Positions 37,570 to 46,279 of a stretch of 64,000 bases of DNA are shown one piece after another. This DNA is from Luteimonas gilva (GTDB taxonomy: Bacteria > Pseudomonadota > Gammaproteobacteria > Xanthomonadales > Xanthomonadaceae), in assembly GCF_005239095.1 (NCBI RefSeq), contig NZ_SZUA01000002.1:62001-126000 (forward strand), in the 5' to 3' direction. A program made the position numbers and the translations under genes. Position 1 is the stretch's first letter. Each line of letters begins with the position of its first letter. Under the pieces are notes generated by a model, which was not told the origin of the DNA, did not search any database, and saw only the letters and a list, made by a program, of their open reading frames with translations.

Positions 37570-38211
37570 ATGCCGTTCTCGCCCGACCGTCGCATCGATT
37601 CCGATGCGGATACCGATCCCGCGCGCCGGCGCCTGCTCGTAGTCGCGGCGACGAGCGCCTTGATCCTGCCGGCCGCAGCGCGGGCGAAGGCATCGAACCC
37701 ATCTTCCGGAAAACCCGACACCATGCCCACGTCCGCGCCACCGAACGACGGCCGCCGCGATTTCGATTTCTATCTCGGCCGCTGGCAAGTGCGAAACCGC
37801 CGTCTCAAAGAACGTTTCGTCGGCAGCGACGACTGGGAAGAGTACGCGGCCACCGATGAGAGCAAACCCATCCTCGGCGGCCTGGGCAGCATCGACGACT
37901 ACCGCACCGATCACTTCGGCGGCGATTTCCGCGGCATGGCGATCCGCTTCTTCAATCCGCAGACGCGCTTGTGGAGCGCGTATTGGTCGACCAACCGCAG
38001 CGGCACGCTCGATCCGCCGGTCGTGGGCGGCTTCAAGGACGGCATCGGCACCTTCTTCGGCTACGACAAGGACGGCGACCGCCCCGTGTACGTGCGCTGC
38101 CTGTGGTCGGAGATCACCGCCGCGCACGTGAAATGGGAACAGGCTTTTTCGATCGACCAGGGCAAGACCTGGGAAACCAACCTGGTCATGGACATGACCC
38201 GCCTCGCATGA
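37570..38211 (+). CDS. exported DUF1579-like protein, paralogue 1
   Basis: 213 residues. An N-terminal twin-arginine-like signal (ARRRLLVVAATSALILPAAARA, residues 18-39) precedes a compact domain beginning DGRRDFDFYLGRWQVRNRRLKERFVGSDDW and ending QGKTWETNLVMDMTRLA. The SD AGGAAA supports the 37570 start; an ATG at 37723 would give the domain without the signal. The domain is shared with the next gene. No catalytic motif is recognised; DUF1579-type proteins are lipocalin-like, so ligand binding is possible. Confidence 0.7.
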   Translation: MPFSPDRRIDSDADTDPARRRLLVVAATSALILPAAARAKASNPSSGKPDTMPTSAPPNDGRRDFDFYLGRWQVRNRRLKERFVGSDDWEEYAATDESKPILGGLGSIDDYRTDHFGGDFRGMAIRFFNPQTRLWSAYWSTNRSGTLDPPVVGGFKDGIGTFFGYDKDGDRPVYVRCLWSEITAAHVKWEQAFSIDQGKTWETNLVMDMTRLA

Positions 38212-38234
38212 ACGCAATGACAGGAGCACGCACC

Positions 38235-38708
38235 ATGACCCCACGCGACGGACGCCAAGACTTCGACTTCCTGCACGGCCGCTGGAAGATCCGCAACGAA
38301 CGCCTCAAGCAACGCCTGGCCGGCAGCGACGAATGGGACACGTTCGACGCCGCGCAAGGCTGCCGGCCGATCTTGGACGGGATGGGCAACATCGACGACT
38401 TCGTCAGCGACTGGGACGGCGGCTACGTCGGCATGGCGCTGCGCCTGTTCGATCCGAAGACCAAGCAATGGAGCATCTACTGGGCCAGCGACCGCACCGG
38501 CATCCTGGAAACGCCGGTGGTCGGCGGCTTCAAGGACGGCGTCGGCACCTTCTACGGACGCGAGACGCATGCAGGCCGGCCGGTGCTGCAGCGCTTCGTG
38601 TGGTCCGAGGTCACGCCGAGCAGCGCGGTTTGGCGGCAAGCCTGGTCGATAGACGAAGGCAAGACCTGGGAAACCAATTGGGTCATGCGTTTCACTCGCG
38701 TCGCCTAG
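38235..38708 (+). CDS. cytoplasmic DUF1579-like protein, paralogue 2
   Basis: 157 residues, clearly homologous to the preceding protein along its length (DGRQDFDFLHGRWKIRNERLKQRLAGSDEWD; VVGGFKDGVGTFYG; SIDEGKTWETNWVMRFTR) but without a signal peptide. ATG 38235 has CAGGAG eight bases upstream; an ATG at 38208 overlapping the previous stop is the alternative. Tandem duplicate of the upstream gene kept in a different compartment. Confidence 0.72.
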   Translation: MTPRDGRQDFDFLHGRWKIRNERLKQRLAGSDEWDTFDAAQGCRPILDGMGNIDDFVSDWDGGYVGMALRLFDPKTKQWSIYWASDRTGILETPVVGGFKDGVGTFYGRETHAGRPVLQRFVWSEVTPSSAVWRQAWSIDEGKTWETNWVMRFTRVA

Positions 38709-38738
38709 CAAAAGCATTCTGTTGATGGAGTTCAAACG

Positions 38739-39494
38739 ATGGTTTTCGACACCGATTCCGCCACCGGCCCCTACCCGATCGCCGAACTGCGCGACTACAC
38801 GCTCGAACCGGGCCAACGCGACGCGCTGATCGACGTGTTCGAGCGGCATCTGATCGAAACGCAGGAAGACGTCGGCATGGCCGTGCTGGCGCATTTCCGC
38901 GACCTAGACCGGCCCGACCGCTTCGTCTGGTTCCGCGGCTTTCCGAGCATGGAGGCGCGCGGCGAATCGCTGCCGGCGTTCTATTTGCACGGCGAGGCCT
39001 GGCGAACGCATCGCGACACGGCGAACGCGACCATGATCGATTCGGACAACGTGCTGCTGCTGCGCGAAGCGTGGTCCGGCGCGGGCCTGACCGGCGCCGG
39101 CGCGCGGCCGCCGGTCGGCGCCGCCGGCGAGGACAAGATCCGCATCCTGGTCACGACCTATTCGTTCGCATCGCCGGTCGATGCCGGCTCGCTCGAATTG
39201 CTGCGCGAACGCTTGCTGCCCGCCGCGCGCGCCGCCGGCGCCCGCCCGCTGGCGGCGTACGCGAGCGAATACGCGCAGAACAATTTCCCGCGCCTGCCGG
39301 TGCGCGAAGGCGAACATGTCTTCGTCTGGGTCGCCGCGTTCGCGGGCGCGGACGCGTACGGCCGCTACCGCATCGCGTTGCGCGATTCGACGGCGTGGCG
39401 CGACGCGCAATCCGAATTGGCCTGGCGCTTGAGCAAGCCGGCCGAAGAGCGGCGTTTGGTTCCCGCGGCGCGTTCGCGGGCCTTGGGAGATTGA
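38739..39494 (+). CDS. NIPSNAP family protein
   Basis: 251 residues. The N-terminal half is a NIPSNAP ferredoxin-like domain (IAELRDYTLEPGQRDALIDVFE, then VLAHFRDLDRPDRFVWFRGFPSMEAR). The C-terminal half looks like a second, more divergent alpha-beta barrel domain (ILVTTYSFASPVDAGSLELL; GEHVFVWVAAFAG). No signal peptide. The biochemical role of the family is unsettled; dimeric alpha-beta barrel members bind or modify small molecules. Downstream of the paired DUF1579-like genes on the same strand. Confidence 0.78.
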   Translation: MVFDTDSATGPYPIAELRDYTLEPGQRDALIDVFERHLIETQEDVGMAVLAHFRDLDRPDRFVWFRGFPSMEARGESLPAFYLHGEAWRTHRDTANATMIDSDNVLLLREAWSGAGLTGAGARPPVGAAGEDKIRILVTTYSFASPVDAGSLELLRERLLPAARAAGARPLAAYASEYAQNNFPRLPVREGEHVFVWVAAFAGADAYGRYRIALRDSTAWRDAQSELAWRLSKPAEERRLVPAARSRALGD

Positions 39495-39524
39495 GTCCGA
39501 TGCCGACGCGCGCGATCATGGCGC

Positions 39525-40217
39525 ATGCGCCGCGCCGACCGCCTGTTCCTGATCATCCATGCCCTGCGCGGACGCCGTTCGGCGATGCCCGCGCGCGCGC
39601 TGGCCGAGACCTTGGCCGTGTCCTTGCGCACGGTGTACCGCGACGTGGCCGACCTGCAGTTGTCGGGCGTGCCGATCGAGGGCGAAGCCGGGGTCGGTTA
39701 CGTGCTGCGCAAGGGTTCGGACATTCCGCCGCTGATGTTCAACGTCGATGAGCTCGAGGCCTTGGTGGTCGGCACGCGCTTCGTGCGCGCGTTCGGCGGC
39801 GAGCGCCTGGGCCTGGGCGCGAAGACGGCCTTGCTGAAGATCGAAGCGGTGCTGCCGCCGGAGCTGCGCGAACGCAGCCGGCGCACCCGCATCTTCGCGC
39901 CGGAAAGCCCGCATCGCATCGAAGCCAGCGGCGTCATCGACCGCCTGCACGCGGCCATCGAAGCGCGCAGGCCGCTGCAATTGGATTACCGCGACAAGGA
40001 CGAGCGCATCACCGTGCGCGTGGTCGAACCTTTATGCCTGGCGTTCTGGGGCGGCGCGTGGACGCTGGGCGCGTGGTGCCGGCTGCGCGTGGGCTTCCGC
40101 AATTTCAGGCCCGACCGCATGGCCGCGATCGCCGAGCTGGACGAAATTTTCCCGGACGCGCCCGAGCGCGGATTGGAAGCCTATATGGCCGCCGTCGGCG
40201 GCGCATCGTCTTTGTAG
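39525..40217 (+). CDS. HTH/WYL-domain transcriptional regulator (YafY-type)
   Basis: 230 residues. N-terminal DeoR-like winged helix (MRRADRLFLIIHALRGRR, LAETLAVSLRTVYRDVADLQ) followed by a WYL domain (about 135-215) with the usual LQLDYRDKDERITVRVVEPLCLAFW and GFRNFRPDRM segments. YafY-type regulators sense small ligands or nucleic acids through WYL. It ends the run of four same-strand genes starting at 37570 and may control them. The stop codon lies in a REPIN-like arm. Confidence 0.85.
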   Translation: MRRADRLFLIIHALRGRRSAMPARALAETLAVSLRTVYRDVADLQLSGVPIEGEAGVGYVLRKGSDIPPLMFNVDELEALVVGTRFVRAFGGERLGLGAKTALLKIEAVLPPELRERSRRTRIFAPESPHRIEASGVIDRLHAAIEARRPLQLDYRDKDERITVRVVEPLCLAFWGGAWTLGAWCRLRVGFRNFRPDRMAAIAELDEIFPDAPERGLEAYMAAVGGASSL

Positions 40218-40344
40218 GGCGGGCTTCAGCCCGCCATTGCCATGTCGGGTCGGTGACGAAAAACAGGAGAAGCGAACGGTCGTCGTCTCGATCGCTGTTC
40301 GTCGTAGTCGCGAAATGGCAATGGTGGGCTGAAGCCCACCCTAC
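40214..40344. repeat. REPIN-like inverted repeat, GTAGGGCGGGCTTCAGCCC family
   Basis: 30-base arms (40214-40243 and 40315-40344) differing at two positions that remain pairable as G-U, with a 71-base loop. It fills the convergent gap between the WYL regulator and phhA and touches both stop codons, so it may act as a two-way transcript end. Confidence 0.82.
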
Positions 40345-41228
40345 ACGTCCCCGTCGCCGGCCCAGCCTTCGCCGCTGCCGCGGTGATACACCTGGTCGGC
40401 ATCCAGCACCGTGCCGGCGGGATACGAATCCTGCGCCGCCAGCCGCGCATAGATCGGGGTGAAGTCGGGCTCGGTCGCTTCGATCAGCTGTTCGAAGCTG
40501 TCGATGACGAAATACGTCTTCTGGTAGGTGTCGATGCGGTAGCGGGTGCGCATGATCCGCTCCAGATCGAAACCGATCCGGTTCGGCGCCGCGCTTTCCA
40601 GGCAATGGATGCTCTCGCCTTTGGAAGAGACGATGCCGCTGCCGTAGATGCGCAAGCCTTCTTTCTGCTTGATCAAGCCGAACTCGACCGTGTACCAGTA
40701 CAGCCGGGTCAGGTTGACCAGCGCTTCCGGGCCGATGCCGTGCGCTTTCACGCCGCCGCGGCCGTAGGCCTGCATGTAGTCGGCGAACAGCGGGTTGATC
40801 AGCAGCGGCACGTGGCCGAACAGATCGTGGAACAGGTCGGGCTCTTCGATGTAGTCGATCTGCTCGGGCTTGCGGATCCACCAGGTGACCGGAAAGCGGC
40901 GGTTGGCCAGGTGGTCGAAGAAATCCAATTCCGGCAACAAGCCTTCGACGCCGATCAGCTCCCAGCCGGTGGCCGCGCGCAGCGCTTGGTTGAGATCGTC
41001 GAATTTCGGAATGCGGTCCGGGGTCATGCCCATCGCGTCTTGCGCGATCAAGAATTCGTCGCTGGCGCGGCCGACCAGGATCTGGCGCTGGCGTTCGTAC
41101 AGACGGCGCCAGACGTCGTGATCGACGGCGCTGTAATCGGCCCAGGGCTGTTCGACCACGCCGGTGGCGTAGACCGGCACTTTGCCCTTGTCGGTATGCA
41201 GGTTTTCGACGCGGCGGGGCTGGTTCAT
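40341..41228 (-). CDS. phhA: phenylalanine 4-monooxygenase
   Basis: Converts phenylalanine to tyrosine with tetrahydropterin and O2. 295 residues, the bacterial single-domain length. Iron ligands are in FHDLFGHVPLL (two His) with the downstream glutamate in LYWYTVEFGL. Other family segments: AATGWELIGVEGLLPE, RRFPVTWWIRKPEQIDYIEEPD, GSGIVSSKGES. ATG 41228 gives the normal N-terminus. Divergent from an Lrp/AsnC regulator, as often seen. Confidence 0.95.
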   Translation of the reverse strand: MNQPRRVENLHTDKGKVPVYATGVVEQPWADYSAVDHDVWRRLYERQRQILVGRASDEFLIAQDAMGMTPDRIPKFDDLNQALRAATGWELIGVEGLLPELDFFDHLANRRFPVTWWIRKPEQIDYIEEPDLFHDLFGHVPLLINPLFADYMQAYGRGGVKAHGIGPEALVNLTRLYWYTVEFGLIKQKEGLRIYGSGIVSSKGESIHCLESAAPNRIGFDLERIMRTRYRIDTYQKTYFVIDSFEQLIEATEPDFTPIYARLAAQDSYPAGTVLDADQVYHRGSGEGWAGDGDV

Positions 41229-41267
41229 GGCGCGACTCCGAGGGATCAGCCACTGTAATCGCCGTAG

Positions 41268-41294
41268 GACGCAAAAAGGTTGCAAAATTGCGTC
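41268..41294. promoter_or_regulatory. operator candidate between phhA and the Lrp/AsnC gene
   Basis: A perfect inverted repeat GACGCAA-N13-TTGCGTC in the 105-base divergent gap. Lrp/AsnC regulators commonly bind such AT-centred palindromes, so shared control of phhA and the regulator's own gene is inferred. Confidence 0.55.
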
Positions 41295-41333
41295 GGATGG
41301 CCGATAAGGCGCAATAAACGTGCGTAGGAATGG

Positions 41334-41822
41334 ATGGATTCAACGCAAATGAGCGCCATAGATCTCGATCGCACCGATTTGTTGCTGCTGGCCGAGCTGC
41401 AGCGCAACGGTCGCCAGACCAATGCCGAGCTGGCCGAGCGCGTGCATTTGTCGGCGTCGGCTTGCCTGCGCCGCGTGCAAAGGCTGGAGCGCGATGGCGT
41501 CATCGCCGGCTATCGCGCCGAGGTGGATCCGGAGCGGCTCGGCTTGGGCCTGCAGGCTTTCGTGCGCGTGCAGTTGAACCATCACGACGCCGAATCCGTC
41601 GCCGCCTTCGCCCGCTTCGTCAACGACTGGGACGAGGTGGTGGCCTGCCATGCGCTGACCGGCGACATGGATTATCTGCTGCAGGTCGCGGTGCGCGATC
41701 TGGAGCATTTTTCGCGTTTCCTGCTCGATCGCTTGCTCAACCAAAGCGGCGTGGCGGACGTGAATTCCAGTTTCGTGCTGCGCACCGTCAAGGCGATGCG
41801 CGGATTGCCTTTGCCCTTGTAG
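41334..41822 (+). CDS. Lrp/AsnC family transcriptional regulator
   Basis: 162 residues. N-terminal helix-turn-helix (LDRTDLLLLAELQRNGRQ, TNAELAERVHLSASACLRRVQRLE), then a RAM ligand-binding domain (VDPERLGLGLQAFVRVQLN, CHALTGDMDYLLQVAVRDLE, SSFVLRTVKAMRGLPLPL). Such regulators bind amino acids. Divergent from phhA with a palindrome between, so it likely senses phenylalanine or tyrosine and controls their degradation. ATG 41334 has AGGA four bases upstream; ATG 41349 is a shorter alternative. Confidence 0.9.
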   Translation: MDSTQMSAIDLDRTDLLLLAELQRNGRQTNAELAERVHLSASACLRRVQRLERDGVIAGYRAEVDPERLGLGLQAFVRVQLNHHDAESVAAFARFVNDWDEVVACHALTGDMDYLLQVAVRDLEHFSRFLLDRLLNQSGVADVNSSFVLRTVKAMRGLPLPL

Positions 41823-41910
41823 GAGCGGCTTTAGCCGCGAGCTTGTCCTATGAAATCGCCGCGATGTCGCGATTTGAAGGAAGAGCTCGCGGCTAAAGCC
41901 GCTCCTACAA
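41817..41910. repeat. REPIN-like inverted repeat, GGAGCGGCTTTAGCC family
   Basis: Perfect 27-base arms (41817-41843 and 41884-41910) with a 40-base loop; the same arm sequence as at 10841-10927. It starts within the end of the AsnC-type gene and stops 22 bases before the next one. Confidence 0.87.
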
Positions 41911-41932
41911 AAAAGCGATCAGGAGATCTGCG

Positions 41933-42562
41933 ATGACGTTCCCGATAGCCGCTCCACCCACGCGGCCCGAAAGAATCCTGCTGCTCGCGCTGGTCGTCGG
42001 CGCGCTCATCTACTCCGGCATCGCGCCGAAAGACCGGATGACCTGGTTCATGGAAGTGGTGTGGGTGATCGCGGCCTTGCCGCTGATCTATTTCGCCTGG
42101 CCGCGTTTTCCGCTGACCCGGTTGCTGTGCTGGCTGCTGGCCGCGCATGCGCTGGTGCTGATCCACGGCGGCGCCTACACCTATGCGGAAACGCCGCTGG
42201 GCTTCTGGCTGCGCGACCTGTTCCATTTCGAGCGCAATCCCTGGGATCGCGTCGGCCATGTCATGCAGGGTTTCGTGCCGGCGATCCTGGCGCGCGAATT
42301 GTTGTTGCGGCTGACGCCGCTGCGCCGCGGCGGCTGGTTGGTCTATCTGGTGCTGGCGGCGTGCCTGAGTTTTTCGGCCTTTTTCGAGCTGATCGAGTGG
42401 TGGGCGGCGCTGGCCTTCGGCGCGGACGCCGATGCGTTCCTCGCCACGCAAGGCGATCAGTGGGATACGCAGTGGGATATGTTTTTGTGCTTGATGGGGG
42501 CGATCGTGTCGTTGTTGGTGTGGTCGCGGTTGCACGATCGGCAGCTCGGGCCGGCATCGTAG
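41933..42562 (+). CDS. DUF2238 membrane protein (YjdF-like)
   Basis: 209 residues with about six membrane helices. Family signature segments: RNPWDRVGHVMQGFVPAILARELLLR, SFSAFFELIEWWAAL and QGDQWDTQWDMFLCLMGA, with conserved His, Glu and Asp residues in or next to helices. Function unknown. GGAGATC precedes the ATG. The stop lies in the next REPIN-like arm. Confidence 0.85.
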   Translation: MTFPIAAPPTRPERILLLALVVGALIYSGIAPKDRMTWFMEVVWVIAALPLIYFAWPRFPLTRLLCWLLAAHALVLIHGGAYTYAETPLGFWLRDLFHFERNPWDRVGHVMQGFVPAILARELLLRLTPLRRGGWLVYLVLAACLSFSAFFELIEWWAALAFGADADAFLATQGDQWDTQWDMFLCLMGAIVSLLVWSRLHDRQLGPAS

Positions 42563-42639
42563 AGTCGAGCCTGCTCGACTGCTCTTCGAGGGCGATCTGG
42601 CGAATGGGCGGAAAAGCAGTCGAGCAGGCTCGACTCTAC
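42559..42639. repeat. REPIN-like inverted repeat, GTAGAGTCGAGC family
   Basis: Perfect 25-base arms (42559-42583 and 42615-42639) with a 31-base loop in a convergent gap; ends 8 bases from the stop of the hydrolase gene on the other strand. Confidence 0.87.
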
Positions 42640-42646
42640 AAGAGCG

Positions 42647-43633
42647 TCAACGTTCGGCCATGAACTCGCGGATCGCGCCGACGAATTCGGCGTTGTTCTC
42701 GTAGTAAGAAATGTGGCCGCCATCCAGCACCACGACCTTTTGGTTCGGGAAGCGGAAACGCTTGTGCTCGTCCGGGCCTACGGCATAGTCCTTGCTGCCG
42801 GCGATCACCAGCACGGGTTGCGTCACCGCGGCGGAGTCGGCCGTGTAGTCGGCCATGTATTCCGGATACTTTGCGTTCTCGTCGAAGATCGCGTTGCCGA
42901 AGCCGCGCGAGCGCGCGTAGCCGCCGTCGATCTCGCCCATCACCTTGATGCTGTCGGTGGTTTCGGACAGGAAGCGGTAGCCGTTGCCGCTCTTCATCAG
43001 CGCCGCGCGCGCCTCGTCGCGGGCCTTGGCGAGCGCGGCATCGTCGGCGTCGGCGGCGACCTTCACCGCTTGCTTCCCCAGCACGCGGTTGACGAAATCG
43101 ATCTGCATCCGCGAATTTTCCGGGCCGAGGAAATGCAGCGTGGTGTTGGCCATCACCAGCTTGGACACGTGCTGCGGATAGCGCTTGGCGTATTCCACCG
43201 CCAGGATGCCGCCGAAGGAGTGCGCGATCAGGCACATCTTGTCCACGCCCAGCGCTTGCCGCGCGTCTTCGAAATCCTGCACGACGCGATCCAGATGGTA
43301 ATCCTGCGCATCCGGCGACTTGCCCGAGCCGCGCTGATCGAACCAGACCATGGTCAGGAAGTCTTCGAGCTTGTCGGCGCCCATCTTCTCGGTGGACAGC
43401 GAACCCTGGCCCGGTCCGCCATGGATCAGCATGCACACCGGGCCGCGGCCGGCGACCTTCAGATACAACTCGGCGCCGTCGGAAGCCTTGATGCGCCGCT
43501 CTCCCGGCGCCAACGCGACGGACGCGGCAGGGGCCGGCGTCGCGGCGGGCGCCGCGGCCTGTTCGCGCGCGGCAGGCTGCGCGCAGGCGGCGAGGGCGAG
43601 CGCGAGCGGGATGCAGATCGTCGGCAGGCGCAT
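42647..43633 (-). CDS. alpha/beta hydrolase lipoprotein (proline iminopeptidase-like)
   Basis: 328 residues. Signal peptide with a lipobox (LALAACAQ, Cys17) and an Ala/Pro linker. Alpha/beta hydrolase fold: oxyanion motif HGGPGQG, WFDQRGSGKS, nucleophile serine in LIAHSFGGILAVEY, and late acid/histidine in AGSKDYAVG and LDGGHISYYE. The HGGPG and DQRGSGKS motifs are those of proline iminopeptidases (S33). Substrate not determinable. Divergent from the TonB-dependent receptor. Confidence 0.85.
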   Translation of the reverse strand: MRLPTICIPLALALAACAQPAAREQAAAPAATPAPAASVALAPGERRIKASDGAELYLKVAGRGPVCMLIHGGPGQGSLSTEKMGADKLEDFLTMVWFDQRGSGKSPDAQDYHLDRVVQDFEDARQALGVDKMCLIAHSFGGILAVEYAKRYPQHVSKLVMANTTLHFLGPENSRMQIDFVNRVLGKQAVKVAADADDAALAKARDEARAALMKSGNGYRFLSETTDSIKVMGEIDGGYARSRGFGNAIFDENAKYPEYMADYTADSAAVTQPVLVIAGSKDYAVGPDEHKRFRFPNQKVVVLDGGHISYYENNAEFVGAIREFMAER

Positions 43634-43807
43634 GGGGTTCTCCGTTCGGGCTTGCCGCCACGTTAAACGGCGAGGCGCGAACGGGGGAATGCCGCAGGTC
43701 ACGGAGCCAATCCGGCGTGGCCCGTACATCACGAATCTGTAACAATCTCCGCCTGAGGGGACACCGCGCGAACCCGCGCCCACAGCCAGCCTTTCGAGGA
43801 TCCCGCC

Positions 43808-46114
43808 ATGCCTTTGCCTCTTCGCGTTCCGTCGCACTCCGCCCGCTTGCGTCCGCTCGCGATCGCCGTCGCCGCCTTGTTGCCGCTGGCGGCGGCCGCG
43901 CAGGAAACTCCCGCTACCGCCGAAGCGAAAGCGCAGCAGGAGGCGGTGACTCTGGACGCCGTGCAGGTCACCGCGCAGCGCCGTGTGGAAAACGCGAAGG
44001 ACGTGCCGGTGTCGCTGACCGCGGTCGACGGCGAAAAGCTCAACGTGCTCGCCTCCGGCGGCCAGGACGTGCGCTTCCTGTCCGGACGCGTGCCGTCGCT
44101 GAACATCGAATCCTCGTTCGGCCGCGCCTTCCCGCGCTTCTACATCCGCGGCCTGGGCAACACCGACTTCGACTTGAACGCATCGCAGCCCGTGTCGCTG
44201 ATCTACGACGACGTGGTGCAGGAAAACCCGATTTTGAAGGGCTTCCCGGTGTTCGACCTGGACCAGGTGGAAGTGCTGCGCGGCCCGCAGGGCACGCTGT
44301 TCGGCCGCAACACGCCGGCCGGCGTGGTCAAGTTCGAATCGCGCCGTCCCACCCAGGAAACCGAAGGCTATGTGCAGGCTTCGGTGGGCACCAACGAGAG
44401 CGTCAACGTCGAAGGCGCGGTCGGCGGCGCATTGAGCGACCGCTGGTCCGCGCGCGTCTCGATGCTGTACCAGAAGCAGGACGGCTGGGTCGACAACACC
44501 TACGCGGCGGGTCCTGAAAAGAAGCTGGAAGGCTACGAGGAAATGGCCGCGCGCCTGCAGCTGCTGTACGACAGCGGCGACGGTTTCGAAGCGCTGTTCA
44601 ACGTCCACGCGCGCGACCTGGGCGGCACCGCGCGCCTGTTCCGCGCCAACATCTTCAAGAAAGGCACCAACGATTTCGTCGATGGCTTCGACCGCGACAA
44701 GGTGTCGATCGACGGCCAGAACTTCCAGAAGCTGGAATCGCAGGGCGCCAGCGCGCGCCTGAGCTGGGACCTGGGCCGCACCACGCTGTATTCGATCACC
44801 GGCTACGAGAGCGTGGACACGCTCAGCCGCGGCGACATCGACGGCGGCTTCGGCGCGTCGTTCCTCGGCCCGGGCAATTTCGGACCGGGCAACATCCCGT
44901 TCGCGTCCGAATCGGCCGACGGCCTGCCCGACCATCGCCAGCTGAGCCAGGAATTCCGCATCGAATCGAACGAATGGGGCCGCTTCGATTGGCAGGCGGG
45001 CCTGTTCTATTTCGACGAAGACATCACCGTCGACAGCTTCAACTACGACTCGCTCGCCGGCGGCGCGCAGGCCGGCCATGCGGTGCAGAAGCAGCGCAAC
45101 AAAGCCTGGGCCGTGTTCGCCTCGGGCGAGTACGACGTCACCGACAAGTTCAAGCTGCGCGGCGGCCTGCGCTATACCCAGGACAAGAAGGACTTCACCG
45201 CCAGCGTGCTCGAGGCCGCGCCGTTCGGCACGCCGGTATCGGGTCCGTTCCCGGTGCGCACCGACGCCAACGACGTCAGCTGGGATCTGAGCGGCACCTA
45301 TGCGATCAATCCGGACGTGAACTTCTACGCCCGCGTCGCCAAAGGCTTCCGCGCGCCGTCGATCCAGGCGCGCTTGCTGTTCTCGCCGATGCCGTCGGTA
45401 GCCGATTCCGAGGAAGTGGTTTCCTTCGAGGCCGGCATCAAGGCCGACCTGTGGAACAAGCGCGCGCGGATGGGCTTCAGCGTGTTCCGCTACGACGTGA
45501 AGGACCAGCAGCTGGTCGCGGTCGGCGGCTCCAACAATTCGGCGATCCTGCTCAACGCCGACAAGAGTCTCGGCCAAGGCTTCGAATTCGATCTCGAGGC
45601 GTATCTGACCGACAACTTGCTGGTCACCTTGGGCAGCAGCTACAACGACACCGAGATCAAGGACAAGTCGCTGGCCGTCGCGGTCTGCGGCGCGACGTTC
45701 TTCGCCCCGCCGCTGTGCACGGTGACCAACCCCACCCAGCAACTGGCCAACGGCACCACGGTCGCCTTCATCGACGGCAACCCGCTGCCGCAGGCGCCGA
45801 AGTGGATCCACAACCTGACCGCGCGCTGGGGCGTGCCGGTCGGCGACGGCGAGTTCTTCGTCTACACCGACTGGGCCTATCGCGGCGAGATCAACTACTT
45901 CCTGTACGAAGCAAAAGAATTCAAGGGCAAGCCCTTGGTCGAAGGCGGCCTGCGCGTCGGCTACAACTGGAACGTCGGCAACTACGAAGTGGCGCTGTTC
46001 GGCCGCAACATCACCGACACCGAGCGCGCGGTGGGCGGCATCGACTTCAACAACCTCACCGGCTTCATCAACGAGCCGCGGATGTGGGGGTTGGAGTTCA
46101 CCGCGAAGTTCTAA
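43808..46114 (+). CDS. TonB-dependent outer-membrane receptor
   Basis: 768 residues. Signal peptide (about 1-33, ending AAAAQE); TonB box region around VTLDAVQVTAQRR; plug domain (about 50-165) with VPSLNIESSF, FYIRGLG and VEVLRGPQGTLFGRNTPAG; then a 22-strand-type barrel ending GLEFTAKF, with a terminal phenylalanine. The plug phrasing RNTPAGVVKFESRRP is typical of the large Xanthomonadaceae/Sphingomonadaceae receptor groups of unknown ligand. It would draw energy from the TonB-ExbBD system at 8334. Terminator follows. Confidence 0.92.
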   Translation: MPLPLRVPSHSARLRPLAIAVAALLPLAAAAQETPATAEAKAQQEAVTLDAVQVTAQRRVENAKDVPVSLTAVDGEKLNVLASGGQDVRFLSGRVPSLNIESSFGRAFPRFYIRGLGNTDFDLNASQPVSLIYDDVVQENPILKGFPVFDLDQVEVLRGPQGTLFGRNTPAGVVKFESRRPTQETEGYVQASVGTNESVNVEGAVGGALSDRWSARVSMLYQKQDGWVDNTYAAGPEKKLEGYEEMAARLQLLYDSGDGFEALFNVHARDLGGTARLFRANIFKKGTNDFVDGFDRDKVSIDGQNFQKLESQGASARLSWDLGRTTLYSITGYESVDTLSRGDIDGGFGASFLGPGNFGPGNIPFASESADGLPDHRQLSQEFRIESNEWGRFDWQAGLFYFDEDITVDSFNYDSLAGGAQAGHAVQKQRNKAWAVFASGEYDVTDKFKLRGGLRYTQDKKDFTASVLEAAPFGTPVSGPFPVRTDANDVSWDLSGTYAINPDVNFYARVAKGFRAPSIQARLLFSPMPSVADSEEVVSFEAGIKADLWNKRARMGFSVFRYDVKDQQLVAVGGSNNSAILLNADKSLGQGFEFDLEAYLTDNLLVTLGSSYNDTEIKDKSLAVAVCGATFFAPPLCTVTNPTQQLANGTTVAFIDGNPLPQAPKWIHNLTARWGVPVGDGEFFVYTDWAYRGEINYFLYEAKEFKGKPLVEGGLRVGYNWNVGNYEVALFGRNITDTERAVGGIDFNNLTGFINEPRMWGLEFTAKF

Positions 46115-46131
46115 GAACGGATCGAAAAACG

Positions 46132-46155
46132 AAACCCGCCGAAAGGCGGGTTTCT
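46132..46155 (+). terminator. Rho-independent terminator after the TonB-dependent receptor
   Basis: A 9-bp perfect stem (AAACCCGCC / GGCGGGTTT) with a GAAA tetraloop, 17 bases after the stop codon and followed by CTTG. The stem's own A/T ends provide the U-rich tail. Confidence 0.75.
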
Positions 46156-46175
46156 TGCAAATGGAAGGCTTTGAC

Positions 46176-46263
46176 TTTGTGGGAGGGGCTTCAGCCCCGA
46201 CGCTTTCGTGTCGCGGCGAACTTCTCTCCAGAAAAGCGTCGGGGCTGAAGCCCCTCCCACAAA
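46176..46263. repeat. REPIN-like inverted repeat, GTGGGAGGGGCTTCAGCCCC family
   Basis: Perfect 31-base arms (46176-46206 and 46233-46263) with a 26-base loop, the longest perfect arms of the set. It lies in the convergent gap between the receptor and the epimerase genes. Confidence 0.88.
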
Positions 46264-46279
46264 AGCCCCCTACAAAGCG

